Source: Scleromitrula shiraiana (taxonomy: Eukaryota > Ascomycota > Leotiomycetes > Helotiales > Sclerotiniaceae). From it: DNA of 64,000 bases. The DNA is taken from contig JABELC010000017.1 in NCBI GenBank assembly GCA_028455995.1, positions 99,501 to 163,500 on the forward strand. The letters are read 5' to 3'. The notes under the pieces are model-generated. The model saw only the letters and a program-made list of their open reading frames with translations, did no database searches and was not told the DNA's origin. Made by a program: the position numbers and the translations under genes. Position 1 is the first letter of the stretch, and each line of letters opens with the position of its first letter. This document shows positions 11,505 through 24,351 of this stretch, in pieces.

Positions 11505-13188
11505 TATCATGATCATATAAAAACTTCCCTTAATTTATTTCAAAAAACTTGAACTCCAAGTTGAAGTTCTAAGAAATTGGATTGTTTTAACTTTCAAGTG
11601 TCACGGCTCAAGTTAAATGATATTTAATAATTTAATAATGAGTATGATATTCGATTCTTTAAATATTAATTTAATATTTTTAGACTGAGAAATCAAAATT
11701 AAAGTTTGAATAAATTTAAAAATTTAAGAAAATTTCTAAAAATTTCAGTTATTCATTAACTTGAAATTACTTTTTATTATTAATATTTACTAGTACTAGT
11801 AGTACTACTTGTATCATGATATCAAGTTATACTAAATAAAGATTTATAGATATTTATACATAGATTCATATATAAAATCATCTTTTTTTTTTTCAAGTTT
11901 CAAAGTTATAAAAGATAAACTTACTAGTACTATCATGATTGATTGGAAATATCTTGCTTCTATTAATAGAAAAGCGAAGTCTTTTTATGGAAGTTAAACG
12001 AAGTTCGAGGATTATGAGGTACTTTTCTTTCCGAAGCGATTTTGCTATTGAAACGTTGATATGAAATTTACGAGTAAAATAAAGAGATACTACTAGTAAT
12101 TGATTCTTCTCGTATTTCTCTTTCCCCTTTTCCACTTCTTCCTCCTCTTTCTTCTCCAGTACCTACTTCTTCGTTATTGTTGTCTCTTTCCCGTTTATCT
12201 CTTATTTTAGACAAATTTATATTAATTCCAAGGATATTAAAAAAAAGTTTAAACCTATATATACTTCGTACTAAACCTCTTTCCAAGTTCTCATACGGGG
12301 CCATACCTACTTGAGTACTCGTAGTATATAGGATAAGATAGAGTAGTAGGGTAGGTCGAACGGAGTAAGGATCATAAACATAAACACCTACACAATATTA
12401 ATAAATCCAACAACAACCAGCCAAATCAATAACCAAGAAGAATCTACATCTACTGCGGTTTGGGTCACATTTTCCTACAAAACCCGACATCTCCGTTTCC
12501 CATCAACACAATCCTCATAATCCTCATAATCCTCCTACTAGTATACTTGAGCATACCCATTGTACCAATCCAATCCAATTCATGTATACGATATACTCAA
12601 CACAACATACATACTCCAGTACAGTCCGTTTAATATCAAAACAAATAACTTAGGAACGATCACATAACCCCGCATTCAGGATTCGGATTAGAAGCCCCAG
12701 TTAGATTGAGAGTCGTAAGCCTATCAAAGTAGTATGTACATCATCCATCGGCTTATGATCGATCTACTTTTAAAACCTTTCCCCATCAAAATTTGATTTT
12801 TTATTCGACCTTCAAATGATTTTTTGATAAAAACCTCCAAATATCTAATTAATCTATCATTTATTAATATCAATATATTTCTAGAGAAAACAATCATTCA
12901 CCGTCAATTACCGATCAAACTGTTGCAGATCTTCAATTGAAGCAATTCCAAGGATACCATCCCATCACGACCCCCGGAAGGAATGTCAATATATCGCCTC
13001 AATTCATCAATTATAGTATAACCGTTTATTGGTACTTGAGGTAGTGATTGGGGAATTGTACCTCCGTATTCCCTCCCGTCAAAATCACATTTCGTACGCG
13101 ATTTATCAATAATCATCGTACTGTCTATCGTCATTACGACCTTATCCAACTTGTGATACGTACAAAACCCCCCGCCACATACAGTACA
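11505..13188. other. AT-rich island edge and promoter of the zinc-cluster factor
   Basis: AT-rich to about 12300, with CTAGTACTAGTAGTACTACT at about 11789-11808. Base composition then becomes normal up to the start of the transcription factor gene. Minus-strand open frames at 11893-12304 are low-complexity, charged and unsupported. The 900 bp before 13189 likely hold promoter and leader. Confidence 0.5.
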
Positions 13189-16100
13189 ATGTCGGGATTT
13201 CCTAATAACATGTTACCACCACTGGGTCCACATGTTCAAGATAATAGCACCAAAATCGGCGGCAGCGTCAATGTCGGCAACATACCAGAAAATAATAATA
13301 CGACAGGTATCGGTCTTGGTATTATGAATTCAACTCCAAATTCAGCTCCATCAATCTTACATCCATTTCATCCAACATCACTGCCGCATACACATGCCAA
13401 TATTCTTACAATGACTACAGCGAGTACTAATCAAGCTATACCTGCTCCTTCAAACAGCGTTCCAGGCATCTTAAATTCGCCTCAAACCGGTTATTCACTT
13501 CCGCCTCCACTCCCGCCTCCGCATTTGATGCCACATCCTCATCCACATTCAACTCCTCCTCAACCTGGCGTTCGAACTGGTTTCGTTAATTTTGCTAGAC
13601 AATCTTTGGATCCTATGAGAGCATATCGTGCTTGTCTTAATTGTCGTGGTAGAAAGAGTAAATGTGATTTGGATGTTAATGGTGGAAGACCTGTAAGCCT
13701 TTTTCTTGTCTTACTCTCTTCTCTCTGCCATTTGCATATAACCATTTTTATTTTTATTTTTATTTTTTTTATTTTCCCTGATTGCTTACTGCAAAGATAA
13801 TCGCGATTGTCTTTTGAGTATTCATATCCGCACTACATATTTGATGCATCAAAAGTTACATCGGATGTATACCGATTGGGGGAAAATTCATACTGGCAAG
13901 TATTCCTTCAAATCCCGACACACAACACAATGTTGGAGGAACATAACCCTTGAAAAGCAACTAGTTGCAATCTCAGGATACATTCACTTGCATCTGTGTT
14001 GCAATAATTTTGTCTTTTGGATTTATTCTTCATTTCTCTAAGTTTCATTGGATATTCACGATTAATTTTATGCATTCTGTTTCCTCCAATACAATTCAAT
14101 ATTACCCTTCCAAATGTGAAGACGTTGAAGCTTGAAATATTTTTCATACTGATCCAAATTCTAGCCGTGTCGAAGATGTCAAAGGGAAAATAAAGAGTGT
14201 ATTCTAGGAGAATCACATCGAGGAGGCAAGAGAGTAAAAAGGGTAAAAATTAGTGACGAAAATGAAGGATCAACATCAACCCCTTCATCCACCTCCAAAC
14301 CGAAATCTTATCCCAATCCACACTACAGTCCAAGTCCCAACGATCCTCCAAAATCTTCCTCATTGGAGCCATTCCACAGTCGATATGACAATCGTCGGGA
14401 AAATGGTCTCAGTTGGCAAGATAAAGGATCTACTTCGACAATGCCCGATGGTGAATTATCAAGACAAGCAGCTTATCAACCCAATGTAGGCATATTTCTC
14501 AGATAATTATGACTCTACTAAGACAATCTTAATAGACAAATCTGAACGAACATCGACGAAAGGATAACTTATCTGGGGAAAGTGCAGAGATAGCAGAGTC
14601 AGGAGAATCTGGTCTTGGAAAGCAAGAGCATTTTGCTTCGGCTGATCTACAAAACCCGTCAGATGCACTCCAGATTCTAGCACGAGTTGCAGATGGAGTT
14701 GATAATGGAAATTCTTCCAGAAGTCGAGCCGACAGGCACGAGAGACCTGATTTTCAACGTCGAGATACAAGCCCATCTAAATTGGATCAAAATTTTCAAT
14801 ATCGACCTTTGTCAGATGAACTTATTGATGTGGATATGATATACCACTTATTTTCAATGTGAGTTGATCAACTATCATCTCAAAATTCCTAGTCTAATAG
14901 TGAAATAGATACGAGGAGTATTTTCATCCTTATTTTCCAATTGCTCCAAAAGAAACATTCATTCGTAAAAGAATACCTTGGCTATCGAGAGCTGAACCGC
15001 ATCTTTTCTCGGCTATACTTACCATCGCATCCAAAGATCGAGAAGATGTTCATCAAATATGCTATGATCATATGCAAAATCTCATGACGATGATCCTTGC
15101 TGGAGCAGATGCAAATGTCGATGCTGTTGAAGCCCTTTTACTACTCGCACAATGGGTATCACATCGTCCACAAGCTGATGTTGCTATTGGCCGTGGTGAA
15201 GAAGATCGAGTTGCTTGGATGTATATCGGTACAGCACTTCGAATTGGTTATTTTCTAGGCCTCGATCACACTGCATTCAGATCAGAATGCAACGATGATC
15301 AGGTTACATTCAATCGCAAACGTCTTGCTTGGATGGCCTGTTATGTTTGTGATCGACAAGTATCAGTTCGTCTTGGGAAAGGATTTTGGGCAAGAGGTCC
15401 TGGTCCATTATCTGGTCTTACCGCAAATGATTTCGTAACCTTACAACCCCTCAAATCGACAGAAGATAATTATGCTTTGATATTTCAAGCAAATCTTGAA
15501 TTGACACAATTGTTTTCGAACGGTTTTGATATACTTTACTCAAAACGGGGTGAAGATTGGAAAACAATGCTTGAAGGAAGATATGCAAAATACCTTGACG
15601 ACTTGCGAATGATGATTCGACATTGGTATGAAAATTGGGGGGATTTAAAATGCTCTTCTCATATCAAGACGACTTTACTTCTATCCTACGATTATCTTCG
15701 CCTATACATCAATGCCTTTGCCTATCAAGCTACTATTTCTCGAGCAATAACAATAGCTCAAAAAGATACCCCATCTGGAGAACGTCCAAAAATCCCTCCA
15801 ATCAATGCAGCTGCTCCAGATGCACGATTCATATATGAATCAATTGACGCCGCAAAATCTCTTTTATCCAATTTCAATAATCATGCAGATACAAATTCTT
15901 TACGTTATATGCCATCTGCACATTACCTGTACATTATATATTCGGCAGTTTTTCTCTACAAAGCTAGAAGTACAACTACGATGACGGACGAGGAACGAAC
16001 GGAGGTCAGAAAAATGATCAATACAACAATCGATCGATTACAAAAGGACTCAAAAGGGAAATCTCATATGGGTAATAGATATGCTAGATTACTTCAATTA

Positions 16101-16655
16101 CTTTGGAGAAAAGCCCCCAAAAGAAGGGCACCTTCATCCACGGCCAAAAGTACGCGTAGCGAGGTTCAAACTAGCCTTACACAAAAACTACAACAGAAAC
16201 AGCTGCAGAAACAGCAACACCAGCAACATCAAAAACAGCAACACCAGCAACACCAAGATCAGCAACAACAAAACCAATCTCTTTCATATTCAAATCCAAG
16301 TCTCATGCAATCCTCAGATCAATCCCCAAATGAGGGTCATACTTCAAATACTACTGTATCTCCTATGACCTCTAGTCCTGCAAATCCACCAAATCCTCTC
16401 GTTGGTCTTGGTGCTCAGAGTACATTTAGTTGGTTGGATTTAGATTCGACGTGGAATTTCGCGACGCAAAATAATGCTGATCGTGGTGCTTCGAATAGTA
16501 GGTCATCAGCAGAAGTGGAGGATTGGAGTTTTGTAAACGGAGGGGGAGGTGGGTTGGATCTTAATGGTGGTGGGGGTGGTGGGGAAATGTTTGATGTGAG
16601 TATGCTGGGGGAGTTTGTGTTATCGGGTAATGATTCGAGTTCGTTTCCTTTTTAA
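13189..16655 (+). CDS. Zn(II)2Cys6 fungal transcription factor
   Basis: Four exons: 13189-13692, 14165-14485, 14536-14858 and 14909-16655. The phases agree and give 964 residues. The binuclear zinc cluster lies at about 149-180 and is assembled across intron 1. ACLNCRGRKSKCDLDVNGGRP is encoded before the intron and PCRRCQRENKEC after it, with spacing CX2CX6CX10CX2CX6C. It is followed by ESHRGGKRVKR, a basic linker like that of Aro80-type factors. A motif DLQNPSDALQILARVAD precedes the fungal middle homology region, which starts LIDVDMIYHLFSIYEEYFHPYFPI. The tail holds a Gln/His repeat (about 811-840) and glycine runs near the C-terminus. It should be a nuclear regulator, perhaps of amino-acid or nitrogen catabolism. 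That role rests on resemblance only. Intron 1 is unusually long (472 bp). Confidence 0.9.
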
Positions 16656-18213
16656 AGGATGGGAGTACAAATTGTGATAGGTTGGGATGAGGAGTTGGGA
16701 GAAGCATAGAGAAAATGGGATATGATGATTTGAAAATAAGGCATGGAATCGGTATTATTAATTTGTGTGGTTGGATTGATTGAACATCTCACCACAAAAA
16801 GCAGGTTTAAAAGTATGGATCAAAATATCCAATAGTTTAATGGCTACAATATTAGTTGATTGCTAGTAGCCTAAGCAGTACTGTATGTGTAGCTTAACAT
16901 GATATATATAGTATGATCATGATGAAAGTTGTCTTAATGAGAAGACTTTATATACAATGTGACAGGAAGATGCAATAGAATGGGATATATTGTTGATCCA
17001 TCTTGGAACGATGCTTCTTTCTTAATACAATATATTTATAGATATCTAGGGTATCAGTAAGAGGGAAGATGTATACAAGACTAGTATATATACTGTTTCA
17101 TAAACATTCTCCTTCTAATAACTTGCTTGAACAACAACACACGATCAAGCAATATCATATCTCAAATCATAGCAATCTTCCAAGACACAAGAATATCTCA
17201 AATAACGACAATCTCTCAATCAACATGAATCTCTGAAATAAAATCATTTTCTCACATAATGACAAACAACAAGATATCCTTAGGATTTAATATTACCTTC
17301 AAGTTGTTCATCGTGTCAGGTTTGGGTTTGATTATCATGATGGCTCAGGCTCTATCATTTTTCCTTTATCGGATGGGCTGCCAGTGCCAGTGATAAGATT
17401 GATGATTAGTCAGAATGTGGTATTATGTGGAGTAAATTCTACCTGGCATACCCTTACTAATTAACAGCAGATTCTTGCCAATTGACGGTCTCATCGACAG
17501 TCAACCAGCAATCAATCGGCCGCAAGATTTAACAGACTAACAGACTAACCTCTATTGGCATAAAAAACTTCGACATACGCCAAAATGATCTCAATCAATT
17601 ATCGTTAAATAAGGAAGGATTATCCTTGTTTGACAAATGCATGGAGATCTTTTGGCTGATGTAGTTACTAATAATTACTACATTAACAATATAATATATA
17701 TTACTATATTACTACTAGTAGTGACTACTAGTAGTAGTATAATATAAATAATCAAGATCAAACTTGAAACTTCAAATTTATAATTTAAAATATACTACTA
17801 TAAAGATTTTTGTAGAATCTATAAGCCTGCCACTGGCAGTGCAGTGGGTATTATTTATAGGAGTACTTTTGGAGAATTTATAGAGATATTTTTATCAAGT
17901 GTTTTCAAGTTTTTCTTTTTTTTTTGAACTTGAATTAGTACTACTAGTAGTAACTTCAAGTTGAAGTATTTTATTCAAGTTATTGAGCTACTCTCAGGCT
18001 AGTAGTGCTACTATGACTCAGAGACTTGAAGAAGGGGGTTTAATTACTAGTACTACTAGTACCAGAATTACCCAATCAATTTCGGACATTGTTTTAATTG
18101 TTGAATCAGAAGCTGGCTAATGAATCAATACACCCCCTGGTTCCTGATGTAAATAGCATTGAACAAATACATCCGCCCCTAACTCAACCCCCCCTCAAAA
18201 TTCAACCACACAA
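16656..18213. other. Intergenic, AT-rich in its second half
   Basis: The first part is the 3' flank of the transcription factor. From about 17660 to 18060 AT content rises and TACTACTAGTAGT-type palindromes recur (17701-17740, 17937-17952, 18040-18062). No gene is seen. Confidence 0.6.
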
Positions 18214-21200
18214 TCAAGCATACTCCAATCTCTCCTTATCCCACTCCGGCTGATATCCCAACCCCGCCCAATCCCTCGCCCATCCCCCCTCAAACCCACT
18301 CTCATACCGTCCATACTCCACCAGACTCACCCCACTCAAATTAACACCCCCCTCCATCCCCCAAACACTAATCGTCAGCCGATTCTCCCCAGAATTATTA
18401 ATCATACCGGGTGGTATAGGGGATACAGTCTGGGGTCCTATATGAGGAACATATCTCCCATATTGATAGCCATTCACCCACAAGGTTATTCGAGCGATTG
18501 TTCCAGTGGGGGTAGAGAGCCGAATACCAAGTGGAATATCCAGGTTAAAGGGAATGGCGAGAGAAAATGTCGTTATGTAGAATTGGATTCCTGCCTCTGA
18601 GATGGTGGAAAAAGGTGTGCTGTTTGTGGATGGGAGAGATGGGGAATTAGGTAAATGCCAACCTATTCTTTCGTCGTAGAAACCACCTTCGTTCATGGGT
18701 CCACGTACTGGATCAATATTTTTGGATCCTCCTGCATTTCCTTGAATTTTCCACACTGTGAATCCTGTGTTGGATGGAGTTGTGGAATTTGTGGTGGTGA
18801 GAAGATAGGCACCTAGTATACCGCGGGGATTTTCGACCACCCTTAGCTGTCGATGTTTCGTCATGTCCGTGGTAGTCTACCACTACTGTTATAAGGTTAT
18901 CTTTCGCTTTTAACGCCGTCGTGTTGGTGAATGGTAAGATAGCGGTACTAGTAGTAAGGGTGGCATTGCCTCTATTCCCACCGAGTAACCCCCAATTTAA
19001 CCATGCGGTAAATCCAAATGCTAAACCCCCTGAACATGTAATATTGAGACCAGTGTAGAAATTATTGTAACCATTGCTGTCGAAATACCAGCGGTAGATC
19101 TTGGGTCCGGTGTAATAGCCATAGTCGCTTGAGAAGAGAACGGGGAGGGTTAGAGGCGCGATAGGACTTAGTGTGGTGATCTTGTTGCAGATAGTCCAAG
19201 CAGAATCGTCGTATGAAGGGGAATTTTCTGGGAGCGAATCGCCCGATTCCCAGTTTAGTTGGGTTAGGTCGGGGAGGGTGATGGTGTAGTTTTGGGCACC
19301 GGTAATGGGCGCGGTAAGGGATCCGTAAGGGGTTTTTCGTGCAGTGAGAGGTTTTCCGTTCCAGATTATGGTTTTAATGGTTGAATACCCGAAAGTACGG
19401 CATATATCTCGATTGTTGTTGCATTGGAGTTGTCGCCGATAATGGTAAGAGTTCCTGATGATAGGGAAGCATTTCGAACGAGATAGGGTCCGACGACAAA
19501 GATTTGCTCATTGGGCTTTACATTTGGATTTAATGTTGTTGGTGGTATCCAGAATTTCCATGCTGTTGGTATATCGAGTAAACATAATTAAACACCGTTG
19601 GAAAATTTAACAATAGTTTGACCTGATCCCTGGATGTAGTGAAAGTCTTACTACTTGTGTAGTTTGATGCTGATTGTGTGAAATTTGAATTGCCATATAC
19701 TTGATAGGTTCATCTTGGTTCAGATTTGAATGCAAATTGGCCGGATTGTCCTTGCTGAAGATATAAAACTAGAACATCGACGTCGAAATTTCCATAAGTA
19801 AGAATATCTGCGGATGAATAGAGTAACGTATGATTTCCAAATTTGTAATCGGTAACTAGTATTTTGCTTTGTCTACCATTTAAATTGATATTTGGAACAG
19901 TAACGGCACCCTGCGTAGTATTCAAATATGCATCAAATGTTACTGATGTTCTGGAACTGGAAATAGATTGTTGCACAACTGTAAATCCAGCTTGAGTATC
20001 TGGATTTCGTAGAACCCATGACCAAATCGAGGTGGATGATACCTGTCTTTTGTCAATGAAGTCTAATATGATAAGGAATATACTTACGCTATAACCTGTA
20101 CCATTTCCAATCATATTAGTTTTCAGAAGATCCGTTGAGACTCTTGTGAAAAGTCTGATGAGTTTGGTCTGTGAGAGTTTATCTCTGATTTGGCGTGTTT
20201 CTCTCAATGGTGCCGAGTAATCTTAGGATGTATAAACTACAGGAGCAGCAGCTACCCGCGGTGTTAGATTTTTTCTTTGGATGCTGGATATAGACTTACA
20301 ATGACCCCAATTTGTACCACCCCAAGCCATATATAGACTTTGGAGTGTTACTCTCTGCCCTATATTATTCTTATACTAAACATCTGCGAATGAGGGGTCG
20401 AGCTCGGTTGCACAATCATCATAAAAACTTCCACCCCAAGGTGTAAAGTAACCACCTTCAAATTATGGTAGATAATTAGGTTGAGTATATGAATAATTGG
20501 AAAACCATTGGTAATAAGTTCGAACAAGATTAAAACCAGTGTCGGGATTAGTACAAGATAATCCACCAGGATCTAGGCATCGTTATTAGTTCTTCTGTTA
20601 CGTTGATAGTCACTCAAAAAAAACTAATGATACGTACAAGAATCTAATCCGTAAACATTTACTGCGCCACCAACATTCTGATAACCTGTACTCCAGGACA
20701 TACTTCTCATACCCTTTTCATTATGACTCAATGGAACTGTCATACCAGCAGCACGGTATGCAGTCTCAAGTTGCTCCATATACAGAACTAAAGTATTATT
20801 CGCAAAATGAGTGGTCTCTTGAAGTTCATTCTCAACTTGATTGAGAATAACAGGCTTTTTCCAGTCAGTAAAACCTCAAACTTCAAGTATATTCAACTTA
20901 CGCCTCCTTTGGTGATTTCATTTTTTTGTCAATATTGCTCCAATTTGTGCAACCCATGGTTGCCAAGATTCATAATATGTAGCTTCACTTGTTCTTAATG
21001 TCCCCATACTCCCATCAGAGCCCCATAATGCAAAACCTCCACCATTTTTTCCGGCATTACAATATGGTCCAGCTCTTGCAATAACCCATATTCCTGCTTC
21101 TTTTGCATAATCCAATACTCTTTGGACATTCTTGCCGGATGTTTCAAAATCGAATACTCCTTTTGAAGCTTCATGATATGACCAGAACAAATAAACACTA

Positions 21201-21567
21201 ATTCAATTAGATGAATCCTTTTGGATTGATGGCCACCTACCTGATTGCGTTAGAACCATTTGCTTTGAACTTATGGAAAATATCCTGGGATTCGATGAGT
21301 GGGTAATCGAGTCAATTTAATATATTGAAAACTTACAAGCCACATTTCTGGTATAGGCATACGCTGATAATGAAATTCCCCAGAACTGATAGAGCCAACG
21401 AAAGTCAATCGATCTATGCCTGGAATTCCTTACAAGATGAAAACTCTATCACCTTTGATAGTTAAACTATAAGGGTCCCATTCTACAACATCTGTTAAGC
21501 CATCATTGGTATCATTGCCGCCCCAAAGAAGGAATACTACTGTGAGGAAAAGTTGTAGAAACCTCAT
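18214..21567 (-). pseudogene. GH35 beta-galactosidase pseudogene
   Basis: Family GH35 is clear from conserved pieces in order. MRFLQLFLTVVFLLWGG is a signal peptide. RVFIFSGEFHYQR and ARAGPYCNAGKNGGGFALW follow, then ILNQVENEL (acid/base Glu), FEGGYFTPWGGSFYDD, YMAWGGTNWGH and TAWKFWIPP, ending with NPRGILG, GNAGGSKNIDPVRGPMNEGG and WVNGYQYGRYVPHIGPQT. Introns with GT-AG ends can be traced. The reading frame is destroyed. There are stops at 20463-20465, 20376-20378, 20223-20225, 19710-19712 and 19588-19590. Frame breaks occur in the 7-base T run at 20921-20927, near 19390 and near 18860. The stop at 20463 replaces the catalytic nucleophile codon. When intact this would be a secreted enzyme of about 1000 residues removing terminal beta-galactose from plant polysaccharides. 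Confidence 0.92.
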
Positions 21568-24351
21568 GATGAATTGCTGTAGGTAAACAAACTTAGGGTT
21601 AATGATCGATGTATAGCAATTTCATTTCTTATATAATAAACTGAAAATAGCATCATAGTAACATTGAAGCTCGAGCTTAAGCTGCAGCATGATGATCTAC
21701 ATGCAATGTCGATTCACCCCGCATGTCATCGGTCCATGGCAGTATCAAGATTCCAGCAATCAGAGATGCTGTCAAAGCGGATTCATTGAAATAAAAACAT
21801 AGTTCATACATAAAAAGCACATATTATTCTGACTAATTGTATAAGTTATTTGGTGATCTCCAAGAGAAGTTTCGATTGAAAATTTTGATCAAGGTGTGAC
21901 AAAATTTGGGTGAACTTTCGACCGAAGGAATTGAAAACCATAGGAGCAAAGTTTAGCAACTCCCTTCTCATGGGATAAATGTTGTTCCTTGACATGATGG
22001 ACCTAATAAATGAGATCCAGATGGCAGGTATTATTATGGCCATGCATTTTGGGTTGAAAAGTATGTAAACATTACCACGAGCTACAGAGACGCGACGCAC
22101 GACACATTGCTAGAAAGTAAGAAGTAAGAAGGAAGAAGGAATGTCCCTCATATCATTTGTATTGTGTAAAAGATGAAATCAACAGCCCAATACGAACAGT
22201 GCATAATGCAGGTATTGAGTAACGTAGTTTGCCCTGTCTGGCCGGCCCTCAATCAGTCTACTCGCCTAGCGATTTTCTCGATGCGATGGGTAACAACTTA
22301 CGATGTGCAACAAAATTTCGGCATCCGGATCAACAATTATACGTATGTTTTCACGTGATTCAATAGCTCTTAACCTTGTTACTTAGGCCAGAGCGATCAA
22401 CCTCTCACAAGCTACCTTCAAATGTTTCAGTACAACACTTGACATCCGGTCGACCACTCTTTTTCAAACCCGGCTGCGAGGTATAGGCATCTCAAGAGTA
22501 CCTATGCAAAAACGATCCTTAATCAGCAAAGACGGATTTTACGACACTGTATGGCGGGGCAAATGAGAACTTTCGAAATGGAATATTGGATGTGCACTTC
22601 GGTTTAGCATAAGGCAGTGGGAACGATATATCACCCCTACACAGAACAGACTCGCATATACAAGATCAACAATTTCGAATTTCAGCATTGCAGAAACAAT
22701 ACAATTACGAACGATATTAGATTCAAGGCCGCGAGATGAAATGTGTACGTTATACAACGGCCCGTTATTCGAAGACCGACTCCAGGAATATGGGAGCTAT
22801 ATGAATGATTTCGATCAGGGCAGAAGTGCGGAGAGTAAGAGTCTTTGCAAAAAATTCTCAAAACACCGAACAGAATCTACCCAAACATACACTTTTCTCA
22901 GGGCTAGTCTTTTCGAAAAGATTTGCAAACGACTTCGAGACGAGGCGACGGTTTGATGAGACTTGTATATGATACCACACAATCGACTTCCTTCTAATGA
23001 AGTATTGGCAGGGTTTTGAAGATGTCTATTGGACTGATACCTTCTGTCTCATCAAGCATCATTCGGCACCACGTCCGTTAACCAGAGTTCAGCCTTGGAT
23101 TCAATAAACAGCCTCCTTCAATCCTCAATGTCACTGAAACAGCACAAACAAGCAAGCCAGTGAGTGCATTTTATATCTCACCAGCGAAGTAAAGCGCAGG
23201 GCGTCAGCACTTCGTATTATCAACAAGCAAAATACCTACAGTGAGCCCTCGGCATGACGTGGTTGGGCAGAGCTCTCTAGCCTTGTGGGTCGTCAGTGAA
23301 CTTTATCGAGAGATGTCAGATTCGAAGTTTCGATATCTCTCATAATGACAGTGACATCAGAATACGAGTCGTTCTACCGATTGTAAATTTGATTGGTGTC
23401 CGATCATTGTGTCCAATATTTAAACGATGCAAGGGAGGTCTGAGGTGGAAAATATATGACATTATCCGAACTTCCGAAATGTTTACGATATGCAGGTTCT
23501 TAGGTAGGTCGAGGGACTGGGTTTTCAATATGTTATGTTACTGATTAGAATATTAATGTTTCCGAAAATTCCACATCAGTCTGACTCTCTGGGAAGAGGC
23601 ATGTTGAGGTGAACTAATTTCGTCACCACTCATCAGTTGAGCAATCGGAATACTATAATATTTAATTTTATATAGAACAATAAAAATGTATTTGATTTTG
23701 TAGTTAATGATGGCAATATCGCCGTAAAATGTTTAACTTGGAAGTTAAACAATCAAAATATATATATGCCCTAAACTTACAAATATATAGTGAATGAAAT
23801 AGTAAATTCTTGGATATATATACCTTGATTTACAGTTATAAATCTAAAATCCATAAACATATACTAGTAGGTTGGAAAGATAGATTAGTAGGCAAGGTAA
23901 GGTGGGATGTTAGGCTTGGTTGGGATGGACACTAACTAACTACAGTAGATATAAAGGCGAAAAAAGTTTATCAGCAAAACTTATTATATTAGTATTATTT
24001 GATGTGTGTCACAACATATATCTTGGGCTGGGCGACAACATGGATATTCCTCACTTGAATTTCTGTCAGCTGAGCTTAAAAGTTGCCGATTAACCAGCTG
24101 GGCAGCTGATGTAATTATGATTGTATTTCTACTATTATTCACTTCTTTTCTTTCTTTTCTTTATTTATTTATTTATTTAATTTGTAATATTATCTCTCCC
24201 TATCTACACTTCTTCATCTTCACTGTGCAGTTTCAAGAGCGCATCAAGGTCTATCAATAATCACCATCAACCATTTAATACCACATAAAGAGAATTTTTT
24301 CGTTGTCTTGGATACATAATATAGGATCCGACTTCGAAAGACTTATCGAAA
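21568..24351. other. Long intergenic region, no supported gene
   Basis: About 2.8 kb upstream of both flanking genes. It contains many 60-85-codon open frames with no recognisable motif, and no consistent exon chain could be built. A few GC-richer blocks (about 22200-23300) could be decayed sequence. The last several hundred bases likely contain the promoter of the downstream gene. Confidence 0.5.

Noticed and set aside
11893..12304. Minus-strand charged frames of 78-80 codons in the AT island
   Set aside because: Low complexity, no motif, overlap each other in different frames, and base composition matches the non-coding island.
13783..13810. Second zinc-cluster exon as part of the mature transcription factor
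   Set aside because: It is out of frame and the true Cys pairs are supplied cleanly by the exon starting at 14165. It is kept only as a speculative finding.
21846..23544. Several 60-84-codon frames on both strands
   Set aside because: No motif and no way to join them. They may be very old decayed sequence, but there is no support.
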